Shown here: piece by piece, positions 32,544 to 42,128 of the stretch
How positions within the stretch are numbered: the stretch's first letter is position 1
How the letters are laid out: each line of letters starts with the position of its first letter
Source of the DNA: Lachnospiraceae bacterium
GTDB lineage: Bacteria > Bacillota > Clostridia > Lachnospirales > Lachnospiraceae
Length of the DNA stretch: 64,000 bases
Reading direction: 5' to 3'
Assembly: GCA_015057115.1 (NCBI GenBank)
Contig: SVEZ01000016.1
Coordinates: 1 to 64,000, forward strand
The notes under the pieces: model-generated
What the model saw: only the letters and a program-made list of their open reading frames with translations
What the model was told of the DNA's origin: nothing
The model's database searches: none
Program-made: the position numbers and the translations under genes

Positions 32544-32573
32544 AAAAGCGTCGGCAGTTTGCCGGCGCTTTTA
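32544..32573 (+). terminator. terminator of the M42 peptidase gene
   Basis: AAAAGCGTCGGC / GCCGGCGCTTTT around AGTTT. Confidence 0.9.
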
Positions 32574-32581
32574 AAATATAG

Positions 32582-32806
32582 TTATCTGCTTCTGCGTCTG
32601 GAACGAGTACTACGGGAACCGCCGGAATGAGTGGCACGCCCACTGGCCTCTGCCTGTCCGGAATGGTAAGTCAGACGAGCCTTGGCAGGTCCCTTGGCAA
32701 GTCTCTTGGCACGCTCATCACGTACGGTATCGCGAATATCCTTCATGGATTCTATAAACTCCCGCGCGGTATCGGTAGTTGAAGATGATGATCTCTGTAC
32801 TGCCAT
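32582..32806 (-). CDS. 74-residue basic small protein
   Basis: ATG 32806 (MAVQRSSSSTTDTAREFIES) follows GGGGGG. The body is a charged helix (MKDIRDTVRDERAKRLAKG) with an Arg/Ser/Gly-rich tail (HSGGSRSTRSRRRSR), suggesting nucleic-acid or envelope binding. No family recognised. Confidence 0.65.
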   Translation of the reverse strand: MAVQRSSSSTTDTAREFIESMKDIRDTVRDERAKRLAKGPAKARLTYHSGQAEASGRATHSGGSRSTRSRRRSR

Positions 32807-32905
32807 AATTAACCCCCCTTTCCTAAACAAGGTTCCTATACTTATTATATCGTATACCTGTCTGAAAATACAAGCGAATTCATAGAAAAGTTACACTTTT
32901 CTAAA

Positions 32906-33631
32906 TTAATTATAACTTTTAACGTTGAATTTTACAAGTCCCTTTTCTTCATCTACATACAAAGTTAAATAATGCTTGTAATCCTTCATGTAGGTATAGG
33001 TGTAAAGACCTGTCTCCAAGTCATGGGTAAAGGGAACCGTGGGATCGGAGTAGGCAAGGGTAATGTCTACAAGGGAGGAATTCCACTTGATCCCCGCCGG
33101 TAAATTAATCTTTGGTCGATCTACACTATCCTCAATGGAAAAAGTAATGGACCACACCATAGCATCTTCAACACTTACAGGAACGTCGTAGGGGTTATAT
33201 AGACCTACCTCCACCACGTAATCCACCTGCGTATTGTAAATACGAATGTTGTCAGTGGTTCGCTGGCCCGGTTCCAACTTAAAATCCTCTGTCAGTCCGT
33301 AATCTTCCAGGGAAAAATGGAAATCCCGGTTGATTCTTGCATAAGAGAAAGGAACCTGATAGGTTACCTTATCGAACCGGAAAACGCTTTTACTCACATC
33401 AAACTTCTTCAGGCTGATTTTGGCATTCTTGGCAATTTCATGCTCCAAAGCCTTCTTGGAAGTATCCGGAAGATATTGGGTTTTATTGTCCTCATCCTTA
33501 TTGCCGGACTCGGAAGCACCGGAATGCTGTTCCGTATCCGTGGCACCGGTATGAGGCTTTGGCGTTTCACCACATCCTGCCAGAAGAGTTGTGGCTAATA
33601 AAGCCGTCAATACTATATATCGCTTTTTCAT
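32906..33631 (-). CDS. hypothetical lipoprotein
   Basis: A 241-residue protein with a lipoprotein signal (LLATTLLAGC, Cys20 as lipidation site) followed by a Ser/Thr/Asp-rich linker. The ~180-residue beta-rich domain (LEPGQRTTDNIRIYN, VEVGLYNPYDVPVSV) shows no known motif. The gene is monocistronic and divergent from polA. Confidence 0.8.
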   Translation of the reverse strand: MKKRYIVLTALLATTLLAGCGETPKPHTGATDTEQHSGASESGNKDEDNKTQYLPDTSKKALEHEIAKNAKISLKKFDVSKSVFRFDKVTYQVPFSYARINRDFHFSLEDYGLTEDFKLEPGQRTTDNIRIYNTQVDYVVEVGLYNPYDVPVSVEDAMVWSITFSIEDSVDRPKINLPAGIKWNSSLVDITLAYSDPTVPFTHDLETGLYTYTYMKDYKHYLTLYVDEEKGLVKFNVKSYN

Positions 33632-33657
33632 TTTTTCTCTCCTTTTCAGTTCATTTA

Positions 33658-33687
33658 TATTACCACAAATAGTAGTGGACTGTCAAA
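33658..33687 (-). promoter_or_regulatory. lipoprotein gene promoter
   Basis: Minus strand TTGACA, an 18-base spacer and TAATAT, read in the reverse complement of the region just right of the gene. Confidence 0.7.
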
Positions 33688-33694
33688 GGAGGTG

Positions 33695-33723
33695 TAGACG
33701 ATAAGCCCAATATAGTGTAAAAT
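33695..33723 (+). promoter_or_regulatory. polA operon promoter
   Basis: TAGACG (33695-33700), a 17-base spacer and TAAAAT (33718-33723). Confidence 0.55.
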
Positions 33724-33745
33724 ATAAGGCAAGGAGAGTAACGAT

Positions 33746-36415
33746 ATGAATGAGAAATTAGTACTGATTGACGGACACAGTATTTTGAACCGGGCATTTT
33801 ACGGAATCCCGGATCTTACCAACAGCGAAGGAATCCACACCAATGCGGTGTATGGATTTTTAAATATTATGTTTAAGATATTGGGGGAAGAAAATCCCCA
33901 GTATCTGATGGTGGCATTTGACCTTCCGGCCCCCACTTTTCGGCATAAGATGTTTGCGGAATATAAGGGAACCAGAAAGCCTATGGCAGAGGAGCTGCGG
34001 CAGCAGGTTCCTTTAATGAAGGAAATGCTTACTGCCATGGGAATCCCCATTGTGCAAAAAGAAGGCTTTGAAGCAGACGATGTCCTTGGAACACTGGCGA
34101 AACGTGGGGAAGAGGCAGGCATGGATGTTCGACTTATTTCCGGTGACCGGGATATGTTACAGCTTGCCACGGACAGAATTTGCATCCGTATTCCCAAGAC
34201 TAAGAAGGGTGGTACGGAAATAGAGAACTACTTTGCATCCGATGTGGAAGCGGCATACGGCGTAACCCCTAAGGAATTTATTGATGTAAAAGCGTTAATG
34301 GGAGATACGGCGGATAACATTCCGGGTATTCCGGGAGTGGGAGAAAAGACCGCAACTGCCCTAATTGCAGAGTATCACAGTATCGAAGAAGCCTACGAGC
34401 ACCGAGAGGAAGTAAAGCCTCCCCGTGCGAAGAATTCTTTGACGGAGCATTATGAACAGGCAGTGTTGAGTAAGAAGCTGGCAACCATTATTACGGATTG
34501 CGAGCTGGACTTTGATTTTGAAAAAGCGAAGATGGGTGACCTTTTTACCCCGGAAGCTTATAAATTGTGCAAAAAACTTGAATTTAAAAATATACTCGGA
34601 AAGTTTGAACAGGATGCAAAACAGGAAGTAAAGGAAAGCCCTTATAAGAAGGCGCTTACAAGGGAAGAATTCGAAGCTCTGTGTGAGCATTCTGCCGGTA
34701 AAGAGATTACCGTGAAGCTTTATACAGAACCCTTTGCCCTTGTGCTTTTAACCGATGACAAAGAGGGAGGCGTTTATGCGCCTGTAAGTGAAGCACTGCA
34801 ACAGGAAGGTGCCGGTGCATATAAGCTTAAAGGAGAGCAGAGCGGGCTGATGGCCAAGCTTTTCCGGGCTTGTATGGAAGCAGATAAGGTGGTGACAAGC
34901 AGCGTCAAGACCCTGTTAAAAGCTTTTACAGAAGAACAAAAGCAGGCCCTCTACGAGGCGAAGAAGCTGAACGATGTGGAGATTATGGCCTATCTTCATA
35001 ACCCTTTGATAGGCGAATATGCTCAGGATGGACTTGCAAAGGATTATTTGGGCGAAATGGTTTTATCAAAGGAAGAGTGGCTTGGGAAAAAGCCTTCTGA
35101 TCAGGCGGATGAAAAGTGGCAGGGATATATGCTTCAGGAGGCAGAGGTTGTTCGTAAGGTTTATCCAAAGTTAAGAACGGCTTTGGAGGACGCAGGGATG
35201 GATGTACTCTATGATGAAATGGAAATGCCCCTTGCTTATGTTTTGGACGAAATGGAGAGAAACGGTGTCCGGGTGGACGCCGATAGTTTGAAGGAATACG
35301 GCGACGATTTGACGGGACGGATTTCAGAACTTGAGAAAGAAATTTACGAGGCAGCAGGAGAAGTCTTTAATATCAATTCTCCGAAACAGCTGGGGGTTAT
35401 CCTTTTTGAAAAGCTGGGAATGCCTAACGGAAAGAAAACAAAGACGGGATATTCCACTTCCGCTGAGGTTTTAGAAAAACTGGCAGGAGAATTTCCTATT
35501 GTTTCAGCCATATTGGAGTACCGACAGTTAACGAAGTTGAAATCCACCTATGCCGATGGATTAGCCGGTTTTATTGAAGAAGATGGAAGAATCCATGGAA
35601 CCTTCCATCAGACCATAACGGCTACGGGCCGGTTAAGCTCGGAAAAACCGAATCTGCAGAATATCCCTATTCGTGTGGAACTGGGACGTAAAATAAGAAA
35701 GGTCTTTGTTCCGGATGAGGGATTCTTATTTGTAGATGCGGATTATTCCCAGATTGAGTTGCGTCTTTTGGCTCACTTATCCGGGGATAAGCAGCTTTTG
35801 GAAGCATTTCACAGCGGCAAAGATATTCATGCCACAACTGCTTCCCAGGTATTCCATGTGCCTTTTGATGAGGTGACAGCGGATATCAGAAGAAAGGCCA
35901 AAGCAGTAAACTTTGGTATTGTGTACGGAATCAGCGCTTTTGGCTTAAGCCAGGATTTGAATATCCCGGTTAAGGAAGCGGATGAATATATTAAGAGTTA
36001 TTTTGCGGCATATCCGGGAATCAAAAGCTACCTGGATGGACTTATTGAGAGTGCGAAGGAAGTAGGCTTTGCAGAGACTCTTTATCATAGAAAACGCCCT
36101 ATGCCGGAGCTTAATGCAAAGAATTTCATGCAACGTTCCTTTGGTGAACGTGTTGCCATGAACGCACCGATTCAGGGAACGGCAGCAGACATTATGAAGC
36201 TTGCCATGATACGTGTAAGCGAAAGATTACGAAAAGAAGGGCTGAAAAGTCGTCTTTTGTTACAGGTTCACGACGAACTTTTGCTGGAAGCAAAGGAAGA
36301 AGAACTTACGAAGGTAAAAGCACTGGTAGAAGAGGAAATGAGCCGTGCGGCAGATCTTTCTGTAGAGCTTTTGGTGGATGCTCATGACGGAAAGAACTGG
36401 TACGAGGCAAAATAA
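33746..36415 (+). CDS. polA: DNA polymerase I
   Basis: An 889-residue family A polymerase for repair and Okazaki-fragment maturation. Residues 1-290 are the 5'-3' exonuclease (KLVLIDGHSILNRAFYG; ADDVLGTLA; DVKALMGDTADNIPG). Residues ~300-480 correspond to the 3'-5' exonuclease fold, but the DxE catalytic pair is not visible, so proofreading is probably lost, as in many Gram-positives. The polymerase domain has motif A (DYSQIELRLLAHLSGD), motif B (RRKAKAVNFGIVYG) and motif C (LQVHDELLLEA). It heads the operon polA-coaE-ftsA-like. Confidence 0.97.
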   Translation: MNEKLVLIDGHSILNRAFYGIPDLTNSEGIHTNAVYGFLNIMFKILGEENPQYLMVAFDLPAPTFRHKMFAEYKGTRKPMAEELRQQVPLMKEMLTAMGIPIVQKEGFEADDVLGTLAKRGEEAGMDVRLISGDRDMLQLATDRICIRIPKTKKGGTEIENYFASDVEAAYGVTPKEFIDVKALMGDTADNIPGIPGVGEKTATALIAEYHSIEEAYEHREEVKPPRAKNSLTEHYEQAVLSKKLATIITDCELDFDFEKAKMGDLFTPEAYKLCKKLEFKNILGKFEQDAKQEVKESPYKKALTREEFEALCEHSAGKEITVKLYTEPFALVLLTDDKEGGVYAPVSEALQQEGAGAYKLKGEQSGLMAKLFRACMEADKVVTSSVKTLLKAFTEEQKQALYEAKKLNDVEIMAYLHNPLIGEYAQDGLAKDYLGEMVLSKEEWLGKKPSDQADEKWQGYMLQEAEVVRKVYPKLRTALEDAGMDVLYDEMEMPLAYVLDEMERNGVRVDADSLKEYGDDLTGRISELEKEIYEAAGEVFNINSPKQLGVILFEKLGMPNGKKTKTGYSTSAEVLEKLAGEFPIVSAILEYRQLTKLKSTYADGLAGFIEEDGRIHGTFHQTITATGRLSSEKPNLQNIPIRVELGRKIRKVFVPDEGFLFVDADYSQIELRLLAHLSGDKQLLEAFHSGKDIHATTASQVFHVPFDEVTADIRRKAKAVNFGIVYGISAFGLSQDLNIPVKEADEYIKSYFAAYPGIKSYLDGLIESAKEVGFAETLYHRKRPMPELNAKNFMQRSFGERVAMNAPIQGTAADIMKLAMIRVSERLRKEGLKSRLLLQVHDELLLEAKEEELTKVKALVEEEMSRAADLSVELLVDAHDGKNWYEAK

Positions 36416-36440
36416 ACGTTTTGGCAGGAGGTAAAATGAC

Positions 36441-37040
36441 GTGGTTTTGGGAATCACCGGCGGAGTAGGTGCCGGCAAATCCGTGATTTTAAGCTATCTG
36501 AAGGAAAAACATGGAGCTGTGATTTTGGAGGCGGATGAGATTGCAAAGCATCTGCTGGAACCGGGGCAGACCGGTAATCGAGAGATTCGAAGTATCTTTC
36601 CCCCGGAGCTTTTTGCAGAGGATGGACAAATTCGACGGGAAGAAATGGCTGCCTATATTTTCCGAAATCCTGAGAAACGACAGGAAATGAATGCCATCGT
36701 TTTTCCCCTGGTAAAAGCTTTTATTCAGGAGGAAATCGCCAAGCATAAGCCGGAAGAACTGGTGGTTTTGGAAGCGGCTTTATTAATTGAAGAACATTAC
36801 GATGAAATTTGTCACAAGATGTGGTATATTTATAGTAGTGAAGAAAATCGCCGAAAACGTCTAAAGGAAAATCGGGGCTATTCGGAGGAAAGAATACAGG
36901 CTATGTTTAAAAGTCAGCTTTCGGAAAAGCAGTTTAAGGAAGGCTGTGATGTAGTCATTGATAACGATAAAAGGCTTGAGGAAACGTACGCTCAGGTAGA
37001 AGGAGAAATACAAGCATGGAAAGACACGATGGAGATTTAG
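36441..37040 (+). CDS. coaE: dephospho-CoA kinase
   Basis: A 199-residue P-loop kinase for the last step of CoA synthesis. The GTG start at 36441 follows AGGAGG. P-loop GITGGVGAGKS, EADEIAKHLLEPG, and the lid RRKRLKENRGYSEERI are diagnostic. Its 3' end overlaps the next gene by 25 bases, indicating translational coupling. coaE next to polA is a common Firmicutes arrangement. Confidence 0.95.
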   Translation: MVLGITGGVGAGKSVILSYLKEKHGAVILEADEIAKHLLEPGQTGNREIRSIFPPELFAEDGQIRREEMAAYIFRNPEKRQEMNAIVFPLVKAFIQEEIAKHKPEELVVLEAALLIEEHYDEICHKMWYIYSSEENRRKRLKENRGYSEERIQAMFKSQLSEKQFKEGCDVVIDNDKRLEETYAQVEGEIQAWKDTMEI

Positions 37041-39139
37041 TGTTTGGCTTAGACATCGGAACCCGTAATGTAGTGGGTACGGTGGGGTATAAGCAGGATG
37101 ATGAGTTTTTTGTAATTGCCCAGTGCAATGAGGAGCATGAGACCCGTTCCATGCTGGACGGACAGATTCACGATATCGGTCGTGTGGGACGTACCATTGC
37201 CAAGGTGAGAGACACGTTGGAAGCGCAGGCAGACGTGAAGCTGAAGGATGTCTGTATCGCTGCTGCTGGTCGTGTGTTAAAGACCGAAGAGGTTCGTGTG
37301 GATTATGAATTCCCGGAGGAAAGAGTAGTTACCAGTGAGGATATTCATAATTTGGAGCTCATGGGTGTGGAAGAGGCCCAGAGAAAGTTAAATGAAGAAA
37401 ATGATACCAAATTCCGGTTTTACTGCGTAGGTTATTCCGTGGTTCGTTATTACTTAAATGATGATCCGATTTCCAATTTGGAAAGCCACAAGGCAGAGAA
37501 GATTACGGCAGAGGTGATTGCAACCTTCCTGCCGGAAGATGTTGTAGATGGACTTTACTCCGCAGTAGGAGCAGCAGATTTGGAGGTTGCCAATCTGACA
37601 TTGGAGCCTATTGCCGCAATCAATGTGGCGATTCCGGAGGCTTTTCGATTGTTAAACATTGCTCTCGTGGATGTGGGAGCGGGTACAAGCGATATTTCCA
37701 TTACCAAAGAAGGCAGTATTATTGCTTACGGTATGATTCCCCATGCGGGAGATGAAATTACCGAGCTTTTGGTACAGCATTATCTGGTGGATTTCAAGAC
37801 AGCAGAACATATTAAGTTGACCTCCACCTTCTCGGACAAGATTGTATATCAGGATATTATGATGTTGGAGCATGAAATCCCATCCAAAGAGGTGTGGGAA
37901 CTGGTAGCGCCTACAGTTGACAAGATTACCTCAGAGGTTGCCAGCAAGATTATCGAATTAAACGGTAATCAGTCTGTCAGTGCCTGCTTCGTAGTTGGTG
38001 GTGGCGGTAAGATTCACGGCTTTACTCAGATGCTGGCAGAGAAATTATCCCTTCCTTGCGAGCGTGTAGCTCTTCGAGGAGAGGAAGTATTGCAGAAGGT
38101 ACATTTTTCACAGGAAGAGATTAAGAAGGATCCGTTGATTGTAACACCTGTGGGTATCTGCTTAAATTACTATGATCAGACCAATAACTTTATCTTTGTT
38201 CGTTTTAACGGCGAGCGGATGAAGCTTTACGATAACAACAAGCTGACCATTATGGATGCAGCTATGCAGGCTGGATTCCCGACGGATCAGTTGTTCCCGC
38301 GAAGAGGAAAAGAAATTAACTTTACGGTAAACGGCAAGCCTCGTATTGCAAGAGGCGGAACCGGAGAGTCAGCCGTTGTGAAATTAAACGGCAAGCAGGT
38401 AAGCCTTTCCACTCCGATTTATTCCAATGTGGAGATTGAAATTATTCCATCTACCGAAGGAAGTAACGCAGAGTACACCATTGGTGATTTGCAGGAGTAT
38501 ACCAAGGAGGACATCGCTTTTGTAGTAAATGGCAGAAGCGTGATTTGTCCGAAGTTTGTAGAAGTAAACGGAAGCTTAGAGCCGGCAAGCTACGAGGTGA
38601 AAGAGGGAGACCGCATTGAACTTCGAAATTACTATACCGTAGATCAGCTTCGTCAGTTTATGGATGTAGAGATTGATACGGAGCGGGAAATTCTGGTAAA
38701 CAACGTACCGGAGAAATTAGAGACTTTGGTTTACGAGAACTTCACTGTTAACTGGACAGTCCTTGGATCTCAGTTACATTATGATGAGACAGAGGAAGCA
38801 GAGGCGGAAGCGACAGCCGATAACGAGGAAGCAGAAGAGGCTGTGGTAGCGGAAATGGCAAATGATCTTCCTTCCGAAATTGCCCCCACCATTCAGCAGG
38901 AGAAGCCGGAGATTAAACCGGAGGATACCATTGCCATGACGGTTACGGTAAACGGAAACAAGATTATTTTAACCGGAAGAAAAGATTATATGTTTGTAGA
39001 TATTTTTGAACATATTGATTTTGACGTAAAACAGGCTCACGGACGGGCAGTAGAAACTTTGGTAAACGGCGAAACAGCCACCTATACCCAGATGTTAAAT
39101 GAAGGGGATGTTATCACCGTTCGTTGGGTAGAGAATTAA
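37016..39139 (+). CDS. FtsA/PilM-like actin-fold ATPase with long C-terminal extension
   Basis: A 707-residue protein. Residues ~5-370 have the actin-like fold: FGLDIGTRNVVG (phosphate 1), ALVDVGAGTSDISI (phosphate 2) and VVGGGGKIHGF (adenosine). The SHS2-like insertion is in place. Beyond ~380 come about 320 further residues: beta-rich ubiquitin-like segments (FTVNGKPRI; TVTVNGNKIILTG), an acidic Glu/Ala linker (~595-640) and no clear membrane-targeting amphipathic tail. It is therefore not classical FtsA. A scaffold linked to division, pili or envelope assembly is inferred. Cotranslated with coaE. Confidence 0.8.
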   Translation: MERHDGDLVFGLDIGTRNVVGTVGYKQDDEFFVIAQCNEEHETRSMLDGQIHDIGRVGRTIAKVRDTLEAQADVKLKDVCIAAAGRVLKTEEVRVDYEFPEERVVTSEDIHNLELMGVEEAQRKLNEENDTKFRFYCVGYSVVRYYLNDDPISNLESHKAEKITAEVIATFLPEDVVDGLYSAVGAADLEVANLTLEPIAAINVAIPEAFRLLNIALVDVGAGTSDISITKEGSIIAYGMIPHAGDEITELLVQHYLVDFKTAEHIKLTSTFSDKIVYQDIMMLEHEIPSKEVWELVAPTVDKITSEVASKIIELNGNQSVSACFVVGGGGKIHGFTQMLAEKLSLPCERVALRGEEVLQKVHFSQEEIKKDPLIVTPVGICLNYYDQTNNFIFVRFNGERMKLYDNNKLTIMDAAMQAGFPTDQLFPRRGKEINFTVNGKPRIARGGTGESAVVKLNGKQVSLSTPIYSNVEIEIIPSTEGSNAEYTIGDLQEYTKEDIAFVVNGRSVICPKFVEVNGSLEPASYEVKEGDRIELRNYYTVDQLRQFMDVEIDTEREILVNNVPEKLETLVYENFTVNWTVLGSQLHYDETEEAEAEATADNEEAEEAVVAEMANDLPSEIAPTIQQEKPEIKPEDTIAMTVTVNGNKIILTGRKDYMFVDIFEHIDFDVKQAHGRAVETLVNGETATYTQMLNEGDVITVRWVEN

Positions 39140-39198
39140 AAAATTGGGCGCGTGCGGCAGTGCCGTGCGTGTCCTTTGTAGTTAGAAAGAGAAAACAC

Positions 39199-39996
39199 AT
39201 GAGATTATCAAGTATTGCAAGCGGTAGCAGTGGAAACTGTGCCTATATCGGGACTGACAGTACCCATCTTTTGGTGGATGCGGGAATCAGCTGTAAACGG
39301 ATTGTAACAGGCCTTTCCGATATGGAAATTAAGCCTGAGGAGCTTTCCGGAATATTGATTACCCACGAGCATAGCGATCATATTCAGGGGTTGGGTGTTT
39401 TATCACGCAAATACGGAATTCCAATTTACGCAACTCCGGGAACATCAAAGGGGATATTGGAATATTCTTCCCTGGGGAAATTTGATGAAAACCTTCTTCA
39501 TCCCATTCATTGCGGTGAAGATTTTAAACTGGGAGACATTACCGTAAGTCCCTTTTCTATTTCACACGATGCCAATGAACCCTGCGCTTTTATTGCATCA
39601 AGCGGTGCCAAAAGAGTAGCGGTGGCAACGGATATGGGAATGTATGATGAAGAAATAGTGAGACATTTGTCCCGATTAGACGCGCTGATTTTGGAAGCGA
39701 ATCACGATGTAAAAATGCTGCAGGTTGGAACTTATCCATATTATCTGAAACAGCGTATTCTTGGAAATAGAGGACATTTGTCCAACGAGAATTCCGGGAG
39801 ACTGTTAAGCCGGATTTTACATGATAACTTTAAAGGTGTGCTTTTGGGCCATCTTAGTAAAGAGAATAATTACGAATACTTAGCATACGAAACCGTGAAG
39901 ATGGAGGTTACCCTTGGAGATTGCCCCTATTCCGGAGAGGATTTCCCTATTGCTGTGGCAAAAAGGGATGAGCCGTCAGAGATTCTGTATGTGTAA
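39199..39996 (+). CDS. walJ: MBL-fold hydrolase of the WalJ/YycJ family
   Basis: A 265-residue metallo-beta-lactamase-fold protein. ATG 39199 (MRLSSIASGSSGNC) matches the conserved family N-terminus; the frame upstream reads through from the previous gene and is not used. THEHSDHIQGLG is the metal-binding HxHxDH motif, followed by ISHDANEPCAF, ATDMGMY and LEANHD. WalJ is a 5'-3' exonuclease-like factor linked to DNA repair or wall homeostasis. Here it sits apart from walRK, at the end of the polA operon. Confidence 0.85.
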   Translation: MRLSSIASGSSGNCAYIGTDSTHLLVDAGISCKRIVTGLSDMEIKPEELSGILITHEHSDHIQGLGVLSRKYGIPIYATPGTSKGILEYSSLGKFDENLLHPIHCGEDFKLGDITVSPFSISHDANEPCAFIASSGAKRVAVATDMGMYDEEIVRHLSRLDALILEANHDVKMLQVGTYPYYLKQRILGNRGHLSNENSGRLLSRILHDNFKGVLLGHLSKENNYEYLAYETVKMEVTLGDCPYSGEDFPIAVAKRDEPSEILYV

Positions 39997-40001
39997 GGAA
40001 G

Positions 40002-41210
40002 TTATTTTTTCCTTGGACGATACGTAATGTTTAGAAGCGTAGCCCGTTTGATGGAGTCGTCTCCATAGCGGGCTCTTACTTTATCTATTGCGGCGTCTAA
40101 TTTCTCCAGTTTCTCGTGTTTCCCCTGATTGAAAAGGTCATACTGATAAGCACTTCCTTCTTCCGCCTTGGAAGCGGCAACCCCTAAGAGACGAATGGGA
40201 GAACCGTCCCAGAGTTTGTCAAAAAGCGCAGAAACTTCATTGTAAAGTTCCTCCGTTACATTGGTGTTGGAATATAGGCTTACCTGTTTGCTGTGATCCT
40301 CAAAATCCGTATTGCGGATGGTGACGGACACAACCCCTGCCTTCATATCGTCGTAGCGTAGGCGGCTTGCCACGGTTTCCGTAAGGGACAGCAAAATTTC
40401 CTTTGCCTGGCCGGGAGTAGTGACATCCTCGGCCATGGTGGTGGAGTTACTGTAGCCCTTATTTTGTGCTGCATGGGAAAAATCTCCATCGCTGTGGCCG
40501 TTGGCATAGCGCCATGCGGTGAGTCCCATTTTTTTCAAATGATTCTGTAAAAGCGTTGGATCTGCAACTGCCAAATCTCCGATACTGTGAATGCCAAGCT
40601 CGTGTAACTTCTTAGCAGTGCTTTTGCCAATAAAAAGCAAATTCTCCACAGGAAGAGGCCACATCTTAGATGGAACCTCATGGGGGAATAGGGTATGGAC
40701 TTTGTCCGGCTTCTCGAAGTCGGAAGCCATTTTTGCCAAAAGTCGATTACTTGAAATTCCAATATTGACAGTAAAACCGTAGGTTTCCCGGATTTCGTCT
40801 TTCAAACTGTGGGCAAAAGCAATAGGGTCAGGGTACAAAAGCTCGGTACCTGTCATATCGCAAAAGGCTTCGTCAATACTGAAAGGATCCACCTCCGGAC
40901 AATAGCGGCGAAGATGCTCCATCAGTTTGTGAGAATTTTCTACGTAAAGTCCGTAAGTAGGCGCAATCAAAGTAAGAGTCGGGCATTTTTTTAATGCCTG
41001 GCTCACCGGTTCCCCTGTTACAACCCCGTATTTCTTTGCCGGAATGGACTTGGCAAGGATGATTCCATGACGGCTCTTGGGATTACCGCAGATTGCTGCC
41101 GGAATGTCCCGGATATCCGGAGCAGAAGGGTCTTCGTTATGCTGTTTTGCGGCTTCCCAGCTTAGAAAAGCGGAGTTGACATCGATATGGAAAACTAAGG
41201 GCTTCGCCAT
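40002..41210 (-). CDS. dinB: Y-family DNA polymerase IV
   Basis: A 402-residue translesion polymerase. FHIDVNSAFLSWEA and VDPFSIDEAFCDMTG carry the three catalytic acidic residues. The steric gate region, the RLLAKMASDFEKP thumb-entry motif and LLFIGKSTAKKLHELGI (HhH) are intact. QYDLF near residue 365 is a good beta-clamp-binding peptide. The start follows AAAGGAGG. A LexA-like palindrome lies in its promoter, so SOS induction is expected. Confidence 0.95.
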   Translation of the reverse strand: MAKPLVFHIDVNSAFLSWEAAKQHNEDPSAPDIRDIPAAICGNPKSRHGIILAKSIPAKKYGVVTGEPVSQALKKCPTLTLIAPTYGLYVENSHKLMEHLRRYCPEVDPFSIDEAFCDMTGTELLYPDPIAFAHSLKDEIRETYGFTVNIGISSNRLLAKMASDFEKPDKVHTLFPHEVPSKMWPLPVENLLFIGKSTAKKLHELGIHSIGDLAVADPTLLQNHLKKMGLTAWRYANGHSDGDFSHAAQNKGYSNSTTMAEDVTTPGQAKEILLSLTETVASRLRYDDMKAGVVSVTIRNTDFEDHSKQVSLYSNTNVTEELYNEVSALFDKLWDGSPIRLLGVAASKAEEGSAYQYDLFNQGKHEKLEKLDAAIDKVRARYGDDSIKRATLLNITYRPRKK

Positions 41211-41239
41211 GGTGGACCTCCTTTCGCAGATTTTATTTT

Positions 41240-41268
41240 AGTATAGCAAACATATGTTTTTCTGTAAA
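41240..41268 (-). promoter_or_regulatory. dinB promoter with LexA-like operator
   Basis: Minus strand: TTTACA (41263-41268), a 17-base spacer, TATACT (41240-41245). The palindrome AAACATATGTTT (41248-41259) fills the spacer and resembles the Gram-positive SOS box GAAC-N4-GTTC. Confidence 0.75.
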
Positions 41269-41291
41269 GTGTGCCAATACCCCTTTCAGGC

Positions 41292-41320
41292 TTGCTTGCC
41301 TCGTGCCTTTGTGGTACACT
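41292..41320 (+). promoter_or_regulatory. promoter of the late purine genes
   Basis: TTGCTT (41292-41297), a 17-base spacer, TACACT (41315-41320), 35 bases before the first gene. Confidence 0.7.
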
Positions 41321-41354
41321 AAAAAATGTGAAAAAACTTTGATAGGAGGAACGT

Positions 41355-42071
41355 ATGAAACAAGTTTCTTTGAAAAATGAATTAACCGCAAACACCTATC
41401 CGGGACGTGGTATTGTCCTTGGTAAAACTCCCAATGGAAAGTATGCGGTAGCTGCCTATTTTATTATGGGCAGGAGCGAGAACAGTCGTAATCGCGTGTT
41501 TGTAGAGGACGGAGAAGGTATTCGTACCGAAGCTTTCGACCCGGCTAAATTAAGTGACCCAAGCTTAATTATTTATGCGCCGGTGCGTGTCCTTGGCAAC
41601 AAGACCATCGTAACCAACGGTGACCAGACAGATACAATCTATGAACTGATGGATAAGCAGCAAACATTTGAACAGGCATTGCGTACCCGCAAGTTTGAGC
41701 CGGATGAACCCAATTATACCCCAAGAATTTCCGGTGTCTTACATGTGGAAAGTGGAAAATTCAACTACGCCATGTCGATTTTAAAGAGCAACAACGGCAA
41801 TCCGGAAGCAACCGACCGTTATACCTTTGCGTATGAGAATCCGGTAGCCGGAGAAGGTCGTTTTATCCATACTTATAAAGAAAATACCAATCCGCTCCCA
41901 AGTTTTGAAGGCGAACCGAAGTTGGTAGAAATGATGGATGATATGGAAGCCTTTACCAGTATGCTTTGGGAGAGCTTAAATGAGGAAAATAAGGTTTCCC
42001 TGTTTGTAAGATACATTGATATTGCGACAGGAACCTACGAAACCAGAATTATCAACAAGAATCAGAAATAA
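41355..42071 (+). CDS. IMP cyclohydrolase, archaeal PurO-like
   Basis: A 238-residue Ntn-like fold protein matching the IMP cyclohydrolase-like family (NTYPGRGIVLGKTPNGKYAV; YFIMGRSENSRNRVF). It closes FAICAR to IMP, the last step of purine synthesis. Most bacteria use the N-terminal domain of bifunctional PurH instead, and here the downstream PurH-like protein lacks that domain, which supports the assignment. The start follows TAGGAGGAACGT. Confidence 0.85.
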   Translation: MKQVSLKNELTANTYPGRGIVLGKTPNGKYAVAAYFIMGRSENSRNRVFVEDGEGIRTEAFDPAKLSDPSLIIYAPVRVLGNKTIVTNGDQTDTIYELMDKQQTFEQALRTRKFEPDEPNYTPRISGVLHVESGKFNYAMSILKSNNGNPEATDRYTFAYENPVAGEGRFIHTYKENTNPLPSFEGEPKLVEMMDDMEAFTSMLWESLNEENKVSLFVRYIDIATGTYETRIINKNQK

Positions 42072-42128
42072 TAATATCTCCTTGAGGAGATGGGTAAAAA
42101 TTAATATATAATAAAGGAGAAAAACAAC

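Noticed and set aside
41094-41395. Minus-strand frame upstream of dinB
   Set aside because: It spans two promoters and overlaps the start of the cyclohydrolase gene; no ribosome site.
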